64,000 bases of DNA from Rhodospirillaceae bacterium (GCA_002723345.1 PBNV01000057.1:62001-126000); one strand, 5' to 3'. Shown: positions 19,986 to 29,326, numbered from the stretch's first letter. Notes: generated by a model from the letters alone, not told the origin. Numbers and translations: made by a program.

Positions 19986-20330
19986 ATGAAAGTGAACCGT
20001 CTGGCAGATCTGCAGGAATATGAAGCGCCCGGTCATTTTGATATGAAAGGTTTTCGGCTTCAGGGATGGGATGCTAGCGATTCAAAAAATTTCTGGACAG
20101 GGCTATCCTACTTCCTGCCGGGCGGCGGCACCACCCACGCGGCCACGCCCCTGGAAAAAGTCTATGTCGGAATAGAGGGTAATCTTACCATCGTAACGGA
20201 CGATGATGAGACGACACTGGGACATCTCGACTCGGTCTATCTTGCGCCTAATGAGGGTCGGTCCATCATCAACAGGACCAACAAGATTGCCTCAATCTTA
20301 GTGATTATGCCCTATCCACCAGAGGATTGA
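19986..20330 (+). CDS. small single-domain cupin protein
   Basis: The gene encodes 114 residues with a cupin barrel pattern (GGGTTHAATPLEKVYVGIEGNLTI, then LDSVYLAPNEGRSI). The first cupin motif has a histidine and a glutamate that could bind metal. The start is ATG 19986, just after GGGGAA; the longer frame upstream has no family resemblance. It is transcribed divergently from lysR and lies beside the flavin reductase gene, suggesting a role in the same small-molecule pathway. Confidence 0.82.
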   Translation: MKVNRLADLQEYEAPGHFDMKGFRLQGWDASDSKNFWTGLSYFLPGGGTTHAATPLEKVYVGIEGNLTIVTDDDETTLGHLDSVYLAPNEGRSIINRTNKIASILVIMPYPPED

Positions 20331-20398
20331 GGGCACTCCTTTTTCCCGAACCTACCAACCGATAGAGAGTAAAGCTAAACCCAATTGAGAACATAAAA

Positions 20399-20911
20399 TT
20401 AGTCCTTGATTGCGAGCCCTGTGAAAGCGCCGTTGCCATACAGGAGCGGTTCACCCTGCTGATGATGGATGCCGACAATACGGCCAATAAAGATCGAATG
20501 GCTTCCTGCGTCAACTTTTTCTGAGATCGTGCAATCAAATCCTGCTAGCGCGTCTCTTAGTATAGGGGCACCCGTAGCGATCCTCGTCCAAGTGCCAAGG
20601 CCAAACCGGTCACCGCGCTCTGTGTCGTCCATGCCGGCGAACCTGAGGGCAATATCTTCTTGCTCTCGGGCCAGAATGTTCACGCCGAATGACCCTGCGT
20701 CCCGAATAAGCCCATATGCGCTGGCAAGCTGGTTCACGCAGATTAATAACTGCGGCGGGTCAGCCGAGACGGAACAGGTGGCGGTTGCCGTAAGCCCATC
20801 TTTTGCCCCATCGTGGGCAGCAGTAATCACGGTCACACTAGCCGCCAATTGCCGCATTCCGGCTTTAAAATCGTCAATGGCAATGTCCCCGTAGCCTGTT
20901 TCTATTGACAT
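20399..20911 (-). CDS. flavin reductase family protein
   Basis: The gene encodes about 170 residues of the FMN-binding split-barrel flavin reductase family (HpaC-like). Signatures include ASVTVITA, GLTATATCSVSADPPQLLICVN and GSFGVNIL. Such proteins supply reduced flavin to two-component monooxygenases, but no oxygenase partner is adjacent. ATG 20911 is chosen because GGAG sits five bases upstream; ATG 20932 is an alternative. It is convergent with the cupin gene. Confidence 0.9.
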   Translation of the reverse strand: MSIETGYGDIAIDDFKAGMRQLAASVTVITAAHDGAKDGLTATATCSVSADPPQLLICVNQLASAYGLIRDAGSFGVNILAREQEDIALRFAGMDDTERGDRFGLGTWTRIATGAPILRDALAGFDCTISEKVDAGSHSIFIGRIVGIHHQQGEPLLYGNGAFTGLAIKD

Positions 20912-20966
20912 ACCTACTCCCTGAACCCCCATTGTTTCCTAATTACGTTAGGAACTATCCCATTTT

Positions 20967-21962
20967 GTGCGAGCAAGAAAGCCCTCCGTCGCATGTCAAG
21001 GCATGACCACTGGGGCAATTATACGACCTTTTTTAAACAGACTTCTTACCGTGGCTGGCTCAAGTTGTTTGGGCATGCTGATCCCCCCCAGCGTGCTGAT
21101 GATCGTATGGGGTATTCTTACGGAACAGTCCATTGGCCAGATTTTTGCCGCAGGCGTGCTACCGGGTCTCCTTTTGACGACACTGTTTGTGATTTATGTG
21201 TTCTTGCGGGCCATCATGAACCCCGATTTAGTGGGTGGCGGAGCTGCTCAGCTAAACACGAGTGACGCCTCCGACCCTGCTAACGTAGTTTCTACCGGGC
21301 AGTTTCTGATTAGCTTGACGGGAATCGTTCTGGTCATTATCGCGGTCTTGGGCGGCATTTGGTTCGGCGTCTTTACTCCCACGGAAGGCGCGGGTGCTGG
21401 CGCGTTTATAGGCCTTATGCTGGCCATCATTAAAGGCGCGAGATTGCGAGATATCATCGACGGCATACTATCCGTCGGACGCACATCAGCTCCAATTCTG
21501 TTGCTCCTGGTGACAGCGGCGCTTTATTCCCGCACGCTGGCCATGACGGGTATGGCTAATGCTATTGAGGGGGTTTTTATCGGCTCCGGCATGGCGCCGT
21601 GGGTTGTCATTACCGTGATGGTTTTGATTTGGTTTGCCCTCGGCATGATCATCGACTCGATTTCAATTATGTTGCTAACGGCGGCGATCTTTGCACCTAT
21701 CGCAGTAAAGCTTGGGATTGATCCCATCGCTTTTGCTATTATTGGTATCATCGCCATTGAGGCGGGTCTCTACACACCGCCTTTCGGTCTGTTGGTTTAT
21801 ACGGTTAAATCTGCCATACTAGGCTTTGACCCGGATATGGATGTGATGACTATTTTCAAGTCTTCTACGCCGTATTGGATTATCATGCTCGTTGCTATGG
21901 TTATGATCATCAATTTCCCTGCCATCGCAACCTGGTTGCCAAATCTCTTGTTCCCAAGTTGA
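20967..21962 (+). pseudogene. TRAP transporter large permease (DctM-type), 5'-truncated
   Basis: The 331-codon frame matches the C-terminal two thirds of DctM-type permeases from GMLIPPSVLMIVWGILTEQS onward, including GVFTPTEGAGAGAF and EAGLYTPPFGLLVY. Normal members have about 430 residues. The first hydrophobic segments are missing, and the 35 residues before GMLIPPS fit the family poorly. No DctP binding protein or DctQ small subunit is near. The fragment starts 35-55 bases from the divergent flavin reductase start. It is probably a remnant left by a deletion rather than a working transporter. Confidence 0.7.
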
Positions 21963-22035
21963 TGCAAAATACCTTACTTGACGTTTTAACTACCCATAGC
22001 TGCCAGGATTTTTCTATAACTTGTTGCCCGTTAGG

Positions 22036-22416
22036 CTAAATTTGCATGCCTTTGGTGGTTACCGGCTTTCCAGCCCAGGCCTTTCCCGTACCGACTACAA
22101 AACTCGCTCCGTTTGGCATTGTCAGTAGGACCGTCCAGGTCTCTCCGCCCTCACTCGTGAAAAGTTCTAGGACACCGCCATTGTCAGCAAGACCCATGCC
22201 AACAGTCTTTTCCCGGTGCTTTTCACTTAGCTCTTTAGCGACAGCTTCGCGGTCCACAATGATACCAGCCGACTGGGCGTTGGCGCTGTGTGACAAACAT
22301 AAAGACCCGAGGAGAAAGCCGACCAAGGCGATGATGTAATTACGCGCCTGAATGACATAGCCCTTTTGGAAAACATTGAGGCTTTGGGTCGTTGGTTTTT
22401 TTTGCCAATTCATCAT
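22036..22416 (-). CDS. small exported protein, unknown function
   Basis: The gene encodes 126 residues with a signal-peptide-like stretch (YIIALVGFLLGSLCL followed by SHSANAQS). The mature part of about 75 residues contains GGVLELFTSEGGETWTVLL and MPNGASFVVGTGKAW, a small beta-rich domain I cannot name. Similar short periplasmic proteins are common in marine Alphaproteobacteria. The exact start is unsure because Met1 and Met2 are adjacent and the signal peptide begins late. Confidence 0.68.
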   Translation of the reverse strand: MMNWQKKPTTQSLNVFQKGYVIQARNYIIALVGFLLGSLCLSHSANAQSAGIIVDREAVAKELSEKHREKTVGMGLADNGGVLELFTSEGGETWTVLLTMPNGASFVVGTGKAWAGKPVTTKGMQI

Positions 22417-22655
22417 TTTTGTCCTTCTTTATATACTGACCAAACTCCCCTCTGTCTCATAATTTTTTTCTTACCCTACATGTAGTTCGTCTTTTTGACC
22501 GATCAATTCATTTGCGGCGAAATTATCTCATCAAACAGAGTATATCGGAGCTATAACTCACTAGGTTTGAAGCGACTACGAACCTTGTGGGAGGACAAAC
22601 GACACTTCAACAGATTTTTATCGGCTTTCGTTTGTGTGAACCGTGTGGTTAAAGA

Positions 22656-22688
22656 GCCATTCTGAAACTCAAAAAATGGCGGTTTTTT
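22656..22688 (+). promoter_or_regulatory. terminator-like hairpin directly before the tupB start
   Basis: GCCATT (22656-22661) can pair with AATGGC (22675-22680), followed by GG and six T. The GTG start of tupB comes immediately after the T run. The only purine-rich ribosome binding candidate (GGCGG, 22678-22682) lies in the 3' arm, so folding would hide it or end transcription. The 240 bases upstream hold no gene and could form a leader. Confidence 0.4.
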
Positions 22689-23393
22689 GTGTCTGAAATA
22701 TTCAGTGCATTCGCGATTGCCTTCGAATTAATTGTCTCGTTGGACCGTGAACTCTACACCATCATTGGTCGCACGATGTACGTGAGCATTTCCGCCGTGG
22801 CAATGGCGGCGTTATTGGGGTTGTTGTTGGGTGCTGTTTTGGCGGTATATCGGTTTCCAGGCCGGAGAGCCGTAATCGTCGTTTTAAATGCGCTTATGGG
22901 ACTGCCCCCGGTTGTCGTCGGTTTGGTGTTGTACTTATTCCTGTCCCGGGAGGGACCGCTCGGGTTCCTGGGGCTGTTATTTTCACCAACAGCCATGGTG
23001 CTTGCCCAGTTTTTTCTGATCTTGCCGATCATCGCGGCACTTTCCCATCAGTTCTTGAGAGACCTGTATTTGGAATACCAGGAACAACTCTGCTCCCTCG
23101 GCGCCCGTCCCAATCAGGTGGTATTTACGTTGTTGTGGGATGGAAGGGTTAATCTTGTCACTGTTGTCATGGCGGGTTTCGGCCGGGCCATCGCGGAAGT
23201 GGGCGCAGTATTAATTGTGGGCGGTAATATTGCCGAGCTGACGCGGGTGATGACAACGACGATCGCGTTAGAGACGAGCAAAGGTAATCTGGCTCTTGCT
23301 CTGGCACTCGGCATTGTCCTTGTATTCGGCGCAATTGGCCTAAACGCTGCTGCATACACGTTGGGTGGCGTGTCTACCTATCGGCGAATATAG
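22689..23393 (+). CDS. tupB: tungstate ABC transporter permease
   Basis: The gene encodes 234 residues with a binding-protein-dependent permease fold of TupB type. The EAA-like loop LCSLGARPNQVVFTLL and GFGRAIAEVGAVLIVGGNI are characteristic of the tungstate/molybdate permeases. The start is GTG, and the N-terminus has the usual length for the family. It is first in a tupB-tupC-tupA unit; the more usual order in other bacteria puts the binding protein first. Confidence 0.92.
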   Translation: MSEIFSAFAIAFELIVSLDRELYTIIGRTMYVSISAVAMAALLGLLLGAVLAVYRFPGRRAVIVVLNALMGLPPVVVGLVLYLFLSREGPLGFLGLLFSPTAMVLAQFFLILPIIAALSHQFLRDLYLEYQEQLCSLGARPNQVVFTLLWDGRVNLVTVVMAGFGRAIAEVGAVLIVGGNIAELTRVMTTTIALETSKGNLALALALGIVLVFGAIGLNAAAYTLGGVSTYRRI

Positions 23394-23406
23394 AAAGTTC
23401 CTGGTC

Positions 23407-24117
23407 ATGTCTATGCTCCCGCTAATTCTCACAGACGTCTCTCTATGGCGTGATGGCAACACGCTAATCGAGGGTGTGTCCGTGACATTTTCGCCGGGCA
23501 CGAAAACTATCGTGCTAGGCCATAATGGCGCCGGCAAGAGCCTGTTGCTTAGGATCTGTCACGGATTAATGGGACCAGATTCAGGGTCGGTAGCGTGGGC
23601 GGAAAAGAGCCCTGAGGGGCACAGGCGACAGGCTATGGTGTTCCAGAAACCCATCATGCTTCGACGCTCTGTACGGTCGAATGTGACCTATGGACTGAAG
23701 GTGAATGGGGTACCTAAATTGCGTAGACAGGAAATCGCCGACATGAACCTAAAACGAGTTGGCTTGGCCGATATCGCGTCACGCCCCGCCGCTGTCTTAT
23801 CTGGAGGAGAACAACAGCGGCTCGCCTTGGCGCGGGCGTGGGCCTTGGCACCAGATGTTTTGTTTCTGGATGAGCCAACGGCAAACCTTGATCCAGCCGC
23901 GACCCAGTCCGTGGAGGAAATTGTGGAAGAAATTCACGGTGGCGGTACTAAAATCATCATGACCACACACGATCTCTCCCAAGCAAGGCGACTTGCCGAT
24001 GAAGTCGTCTTCATGCACCAAGGCAGAATGGCCGAGCACACGCCGGCTGACCAGTTCTTTGATTCTCCGGCCAGCGCAGAAGCGCGGGCCTACCTAAATG
24101 GAGAACTGCGTTGGTGA
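23407..24117 (+). CDS. tupC: tungstate ABC transporter ATP-binding protein
   Basis: The ATPase subunit has about 236 residues. Walker A is GHNGAGKS, the signature is LSGGEQQRLALARA, Walker B is VLFLDEPTANLDP, and the H-loop is TTHD. ATG 23407 follows the tupB stop by 13 bases; ATG 23413 is equally possible. The upstream extension to 23365 would overlap tupB and is not needed. The stop codon overlaps the tupA start, indicating coupled translation. Confidence 0.93.
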   Translation: MSMLPLILTDVSLWRDGNTLIEGVSVTFSPGTKTIVLGHNGAGKSLLLRICHGLMGPDSGSVAWAEKSPEGHRRQAMVFQKPIMLRRSVRSNVTYGLKVNGVPKLRRQEIADMNLKRVGLADIASRPAAVLSGGEQQRLALARAWALAPDVLFLDEPTANLDPAATQSVEEIVEEIHGGGTKIIMTTHDLSQARRLADEVVFMHQGRMAEHTPADQFFDSPASAEARAYLNGELRW

Positions 24118-24953
24118 TGCGGACAGTTGGAATACTGTTTCTCACTGCGGCACTTCTTGGTATCGGGGGAAAGAGCGCCTCTGCTCAGCCTATGCCCTAC
24201 ATTACGTTGGCATCGACTACTTCGACAGATAATTCTGGACTTTTCTCTCACATTCTCCCGCTGTTTGAGGCGGCGAGCGGCATCTCGGTTCGTGTCGTAG
24301 CCGTTGGCACGGGCCAGGCTATCCGGTTGGCCGAACGAGGGGATGCTGATGTGCTCCTCGTCCATCACAGGCCGAGCGAGGAGAAGTTCGTGGCGCAGGG
24401 CTACGGCCTTAAGCGCTATAATCTCATGTTTAATGATTTTGTGATTGTCGGGCCGGCAGACGACCCGGCAGAAATCGCTCGGGCTGCAAAAGCAACTGAG
24501 GCATTCATGTCAATTTCAGAACGCCGTGCAGTTTTTGCATCACGCGGCGACAATAGCGGCACACATAAATTGGAGCTATCACTGTGGGAGAAGAATCAGT
24601 TGGATGTCTCTAAGGTAAGTGGCACCTGGTATCGCGAGGTCGGTGCCGGCATGGGGGCCACACTGAATATTGCGGCTGGAATGAATGCATATACACTGGT
24701 TGATCGTGCAACCTGGTCGAGTTTCAAGAATAAGGCTGCGCTGAAAATATTGTTTCAGGGGGACTCGATCCTCTTCAATCAATACGGCGTTATTGCTGTT
24801 AGTCCTCGGCGGCATCCCCATATCAAGGCGGATCTTGCTGATCAATTCATCGGGTGGCTGATTTCCGATAAAGGTCAACGGGCGATTGTAAATTTCACGA
24901 TCGCAGGCCAGTCAGTTTTCACGCCCAACGCGTCTAAAATACCCTTACGATGA
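24117..24953 (+). CDS. tupA: tungstate ABC transporter substrate-binding protein
   Basis: The gene encodes about 278 residues: a signal peptide (VGILFLTAALLGIGGKSASAQ), then the TupA-type oxyanion-binding opening ASTTSTDNSGL. Further family motifs are RGDADVLLVH, SRGDNSGTHK and YREVGAGMGATLN. TupA binds tungstate very tightly in the periplasm. ATG 24117 overlaps the tupC stop (TGATG). With the transhydroxylase-like molybdopterin enzyme 5-9 kb away, a shared need for W or Mo is likely but unproven. Confidence 0.94.
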   Translation: MRTVGILFLTAALLGIGGKSASAQPMPYITLASTTSTDNSGLFSHILPLFEAASGISVRVVAVGTGQAIRLAERGDADVLLVHHRPSEEKFVAQGYGLKRYNLMFNDFVIVGPADDPAEIARAAKATEAFMSISERRAVFASRGDNSGTHKLELSLWEKNQLDVSKVSGTWYREVGAGMGATLNIAAGMNAYTLVDRATWSSFKNKAALKILFQGDSILFNQYGVIAVSPRRHPHIKADLADQFIGWLISDKGQRAIVNFTIAGQSVFTPNASKIPLR

Positions 24954-25049
24954 TTGAAAACAGGTTGGAGGAATTTGCCATGGACACTTGTCGGTGCATG
25001 CGGCATTATTTGTTTTGCAATGCAAAATATGGGGTGAAATTATAAAAAT

Positions 25050-26033
25050 ATGGGTAGTTTGGTTGATGGCGTCTGGGTGGAGGAAGATGACGTAAACAGC
25101 TCTTCAGGCTCATTTGTGCGTCCGGAGAGTGTGTTCAGGCATTGGGTCACAAAGGACGGTACGCCAGGACCTCATGGTGACGGAGGGTTTGAAGCGGAAC
25201 CTGGACGTTATCATTTGTATGTTTCGCATAACTGCCCCTGGGCTTATCGTGCTGTATTGTTCCGGCGTCTCAAAGGTCTCGAGGACATAATTTCGATCGC
25301 TATTTCGGCGTCTTCGCGAAAAGACGAGGGCTGGACTTATTTGCCGGAGAAGGGCTGTATTCCCGATGCGGTCAACGGGGTGCAGTATCTTCACGAGGCC
25401 TACACCAAAGCTGATCCTCACTATACAGGCCGGGTAACAGTCCCAACGTTATGGGATAAGAAGCGGGGAACGGTCGTCAACAATGAATCCTCTGAAATTA
25501 TTCGCATGTTCAACAGTGCCTTCGACAATGTTGGTGCTTCGGGGCCAGACTATTATCCGGCTCTCCTTCAGGACGAAATTGATGCGGTAAACGAAGAGGT
25601 CTATAACTACATAAACAATGGTGTGTATCGATGTGGTTTCGCTGCGACCCAGGCGGCTTACGAAGAAGCCTTCGGCAAACTGTTTGACACCCTTGATGCA
25701 ATGGAAGCTCGGCTGAGCCATCAGCGTTATTTGGTGGGAAACCAAATTACCGAGGCAGATTGGAGATTGTTTTCGACGCTGCTTAGGTTCGACATCGTTT
25801 ATTACGGCCTTTTTAAGTGCAATAAAAAACACATCTACGAATATCCCAATCTGTGGAATTTCACGCTGGAGCTCTATCAACATCCAGGGGTCGCAGAGAT
25901 CACAAATTTAGACCATATCAAGCAGGGGTATTATGCGACGATGAAGCGTCTCGATGTGAAAGGGTTTGTGCCGCTGGGGCCTGATATAGACTTTACCCAA
26001 GCTCATGACCGAGAGCGCTTCCCTACCAATTAA
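25050..26033 (+). CDS. yqjG: glutathionyl-hydroquinone reductase (YqjG/ECM4 type)
   Basis: This xi-class glutathione transferase uses a catalytic cysteine, here in SHNCPWAYRA, to remove glutathione from glutathionyl-hydroquinones. The 327 residues fit the family. The thioredoxin-like domain includes VPTLWDKKRGTVVNNESSEI, and the C-terminal helical domain ends with HIKQGYYATM. It might act on conjugated aromatic products related to the upstream cluster, but this is inference. It is followed by the FadB-type gene after 26 bases. Confidence 0.9.
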   Translation: MGSLVDGVWVEEDDVNSSSGSFVRPESVFRHWVTKDGTPGPHGDGGFEAEPGRYHLYVSHNCPWAYRAVLFRRLKGLEDIISIAISASSRKDEGWTYLPEKGCIPDAVNGVQYLHEAYTKADPHYTGRVTVPTLWDKKRGTVVNNESSEIIRMFNSAFDNVGASGPDYYPALLQDEIDAVNEEVYNYINNGVYRCGFAATQAAYEEAFGKLFDTLDAMEARLSHQRYLVGNQITEADWRLFSTLLRFDIVYYGLFKCNKKHIYEYPNLWNFTLELYQHPGVAEITNLDHIKQGYYATMKRLDVKGFVPLGPDIDFTQAHDRERFPTN

Positions 26034-26059
26034 TCATCAAAACTACGGAAAAAAATTGA

Positions 26060-28159
26060 ATGAGTGACGTTATCGAGTTTCGAAAAGTGGGCGCAGTGGG
26101 CGTCATAACCATCAATAATCCGCCGGCCAACGCTTTAAGCTTCGCGGTCGTAAAAGGGCTTGCTGAGCACACCACGGCTTGTATGAATGATGAGCTATGT
26201 GATGCCGTGGTCGTGACGGGTGCCGGTAAGATGTTTGTCGCCGGTGCGGATATCCGGGAATTTAACATGACACGACCAGATGACGTCCCAGAGTTTCACG
26301 ATTTGATGAAAGTCATTGAGGAGGGTTCAAAACCGATTGTGGCGGCGGTCAATGGGATCGCGTTTGGCGGCGGACTGGAGCTTGCCATGGGTTGTCATTA
26401 TCGGATCATCGCGCCGGGCGCACTTGTCGGCCAGCCCGAGGTTAAATTGGGAATTATTCCGGGTGCCGGAGGCACGCAGCGCCTACCACGTCTGGCTGGC
26501 GTTGAAACAGCGCTAGATATGATTGTCGGCGGCGATCCGGTGAGAGCGGAAGAAGCGGTAGAGCTGGGCATTGCCGATGAATTAGCGGGAGAAGACCTGT
26601 TGGCTCGCGCGGTCGCATACGCGTTAGAGAGAGTGGCTGACGGGCCGCGCCCAACTGGCGGGATCACGAGCCGCTTAGGCGCAGTTGATCCGCAATATTT
26701 TGAAGAGTACAGGCTCAAAATCGCTGCCCGGACTCGGGGGCAGGAAGCGCCGCTTGAGTGCATTAATGCCGTTGAAGTCGCTGCGACCAAGCCGTTCGAA
26801 GAGGGTTTGGCTCATGAACGAGATGTATTTGTCCGGCTCCGCGACGGAGACAAATCAAAAGCTATGCGGCATATGTTTTTTGCGGAACGAGAAGTCGCCA
26901 AGATCCCCGGAATCACCAAGCAAACGCCTGTTCAAAAGATTGAAAAAGCGGCGGTTATCGGGTCCGGCACCATGGGCGGGGGTATCGCCATGAACTTTGC
27001 CAACGCTGGTATCGCGGTGAACCTAGTTGATGTCTCGGATGAAGCCCTGACGGAGGGACTTCAGAAGATACGGGGAAATTACGCAGGATCCGTCTCCCGC
27101 GGCCGTCTCACCCAAGAAAAAATGGATGAACGCATGGCTCTGATTTCGTCCACTACCTCCTACTCTGATCTGGCTGACACCGATATTGTCATTGAGGCCG
27201 TGTTCGAAGACATGGATCTGAAGAAGAAAATTTTTGGCGAGTTGGATGCGGCTTGCAAGCCGGAAACCATCCTGGCAAGCAACACATCGTCGCTGGATAT
27301 CAACGAAATTGGCGCAGCCACCAGTCGACCAGACAAAGTTTGCGGTGCCCACTTCTTTAGCCCGGCGAATGTCATGAAGTTAATGGAGAATGTTCGCACG
27401 GCCGCTGCCTCGGATGAGACAATCGCGACATTGATGAAACTGTCCAAAACGCTTGGTAAGACCGGCGTTCTCGTCGGTGTTGGAGACGGATTTGTTGGCA
27501 ACCGAATGCTTCATGTCGCTGCTCGCATTGCCGAATTCATGGTCGAAGAGGGTGCTCTCCCATGGGAGGTCGATCAAGTGATATATGATTTCGGTTTCCC
27601 GATGGGACCATTTTCAATGAATGATCTAGCCGGAATTGATGTCCGGTATTCGATCCGGCAAGAACAATTGAAACTATACGGTGACCGGCGTCAGTCTGTC
27701 ATTCTGGATCGGGTTTATGAAACCGGCCGGTATGGCCAAAAAACTAACGGTGGCTGGTATACCTATGAAGGGGGCAGCCGTAACGGCACGCCTGAGCCAA
27801 TTATTGAAGACATTATCGTTAAAACCTCGGCCGAACTTGGGTTTCAGCGCCGGCCGTTCTCCAATGAGGAGATACTCGAACGCTATGTTTATGCGCTGAT
27901 CAATACGGGCGCCAAGGTGTTGGAGGAAGGTCTGGCTCTGCGGGCCAGTGATATCGATGTGATATGGCACTACGGTTACGGGTTCCCGCGATATCGAGGC
28001 GGGCCCATGTTTTATGCGGACCTTGTCGGTCTTGATAAAATCTATGATAAGGTGTCTCAGTTCCATGAAGATTATGGAGATTGGATGAAACCTTCCAATC
28101 TACTGAAGTCCCTTGCTGGCGAGGGTAAAGGCTTTGCAGATTACGTGGTTTCCTCCTGA
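26060..28159 (+). CDS. bifunctional enoyl-CoA hydratase / 3-hydroxyacyl-CoA dehydrogenase
   Basis: This is a FadB/FadJ-type beta-oxidation enzyme of 699 residues. The N-terminal crotonase domain has AGADIREFN, NGIAFGGGLELAMGCHYRI and the second catalytic region LGIIPGAGGTQRLPR. The NAD-binding dehydrogenase domain starts near residue 300 with IGSGTMGGGIAMNFA and contains HFFSPANVMKLME. The C-terminal dehydrogenase domains include GDGFVGNRM and HYGYGFPRYRGGPM. No thiolase partner is adjacent. The nitrile hydratase-like gene starts 14 bases later and is probably cotranscribed. Confidence 0.95.
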   Translation: MSDVIEFRKVGAVGVITINNPPANALSFAVVKGLAEHTTACMNDELCDAVVVTGAGKMFVAGADIREFNMTRPDDVPEFHDLMKVIEEGSKPIVAAVNGIAFGGGLELAMGCHYRIIAPGALVGQPEVKLGIIPGAGGTQRLPRLAGVETALDMIVGGDPVRAEEAVELGIADELAGEDLLARAVAYALERVADGPRPTGGITSRLGAVDPQYFEEYRLKIAARTRGQEAPLECINAVEVAATKPFEEGLAHERDVFVRLRDGDKSKAMRHMFFAEREVAKIPGITKQTPVQKIEKAAVIGSGTMGGGIAMNFANAGIAVNLVDVSDEALTEGLQKIRGNYAGSVSRGRLTQEKMDERMALISSTTSYSDLADTDIVIEAVFEDMDLKKKIFGELDAACKPETILASNTSSLDINEIGAATSRPDKVCGAHFFSPANVMKLMENVRTAAASDETIATLMKLSKTLGKTGVLVGVGDGFVGNRMLHVAARIAEFMVEEGALPWEVDQVIYDFGFPMGPFSMNDLAGIDVRYSIRQEQLKLYGDRRQSVILDRVYETGRYGQKTNGGWYTYEGGSRNGTPEPIIEDIIVKTSAELGFQRRPFSNEEILERYVYALINTGAKVLEEGLALRASDIDVIWHYGYGFPRYRGGPMFYADLVGLDKIYDKVSQFHEDYGDWMKPSNLLKSLAGEGKGFADYVVSS

Positions 28160-28172
28160 GGGGCTGCTTTCC

Positions 28173-29141
28173 ATGACGGTGTCGCATGATCACACCCATT
28201 CTCACCCGCATGATGTCGGCGGAGAGCCGTCCGGGGAGATAGATACACGGGATCAGGGCATGACCCATTGGGAGAAACATGCCAATGCGTTCCGCATGGT
28301 TATGACAGGCAAAGGTCTTGCATCATTGGATGAAATGCGCCGGGCGGCTGAAGATCTTGGCACGCGGTTCTATAAAATTGGTTATTTTGAGCGTCAAACC
28401 GAGGCGGCGGCAATTGCGCTAATTGAACGAGGCGTATTTACTCAATCAGAGTTCGATGGGGAAATGGAGGCGGCGCGTGCGAGGTTCGACGTGCCGGCCC
28501 TCAATTTGCCATCGGATCACGATCATGATGGCAAACCCATCCAGGAGGATGACGCTGGCGGACCGCCTAACGAACATCATATTATGAACCTCGCCATGCA
28601 GGCCCTTCTAGTGGCGCGGGGACATTTGACTGCTGCCGAGGTCAGACAGATGATCGAAAACTTTGATCAGGAATATCCGAGCCGGGGTGCGGAGGTGGTC
28701 GTTAAGGCCTGGATGGAACCCAATTTTAAAGCTTCGTTGTTGAACGATGCGAAAGCCGCCATTGCAAGTATGGGCATAGATCTCGAATTTCAGGATGACA
28801 TCGTCGCGGTTGAAAACACAGATGATGTCCACAATATCGTGGTGTGCACCCTGTGCTCCTGCTATCCCCGATTTTTGCTAGGGCAACCGCCAACGTGGTA
28901 TAAATCGAGAGCTTATCGGTCACGAACGGTTCATGAGCCAAGGGCGGTGCTGCGGGAATTTGGTACCGAAATCCCCAGTTCTGTTCGGATCCAGGTCCAC
29001 GATAGCAACGCGGATTTGAGATATTTGGTTGTGCCAAAACGTCCTGAGGGCACAGACAACTGGAATGAAAAAAGACTTAAATCAATTTTGACCAGGGACT
29101 GTTTTGTCGGCGTGGCCGTACCCGAAGCTGTTAGCCGGTAA
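28173..29141 (+). CDS. nitrile hydratase-like fusion: beta-N-type domain plus cobalt-type alpha subunit
   Basis: The gene encodes 322 residues. Residues 1-14 are a His/Asp tail (HDHTHSHPHD). Residues about 31-110 match the helical N-terminal half of nitrile hydratase beta subunits (HWEKHANAFRMVM, GYFERQTEAAAIALIERGVFT). Residues about 133-322 are an alpha subunit. The metal claw CTLCSC is at 225-230; threonine at the second position is the cobalt-type signature. The C-terminal SH3-like half of beta and the usual activator gene are absent nearby. In thiocyanate hydrolase the beta half-domains are separate chains, so an unusual partner elsewhere is possible. Nitrile or a related substrate is likely but unproven. 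Confidence 0.85.
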   Translation: MTVSHDHTHSHPHDVGGEPSGEIDTRDQGMTHWEKHANAFRMVMTGKGLASLDEMRRAAEDLGTRFYKIGYFERQTEAAAIALIERGVFTQSEFDGEMEAARARFDVPALNLPSDHDHDGKPIQEDDAGGPPNEHHIMNLAMQALLVARGHLTAAEVRQMIENFDQEYPSRGAEVVVKAWMEPNFKASLLNDAKAAIASMGIDLEFQDDIVAVENTDDVHNIVVCTLCSCYPRFLLGQPPTWYKSRAYRSRTVHEPRAVLREFGTEIPSSVRIQVHDSNADLRYLVVPKRPEGTDNWNEKRLKSILTRDCFVGVAVPEAVSR

Positions 29142-29326
29142 TCCGCTGTTCCGGAGTACCTCTGCCGCCCTTTTTTGTATCAGTTTATACGGATACTAGG
29201 TCGATCCTAAAAGTTATATGCCAGTGACGGCAAACTTGTTTCGGGCTGGTGTATGTCCTGTTGTTGGAGAAGCGGCAACCGGGTCTCTTAATAAAAGCGG
29301 CCTCGCTCAAAAAAGGAAGGTATGTG

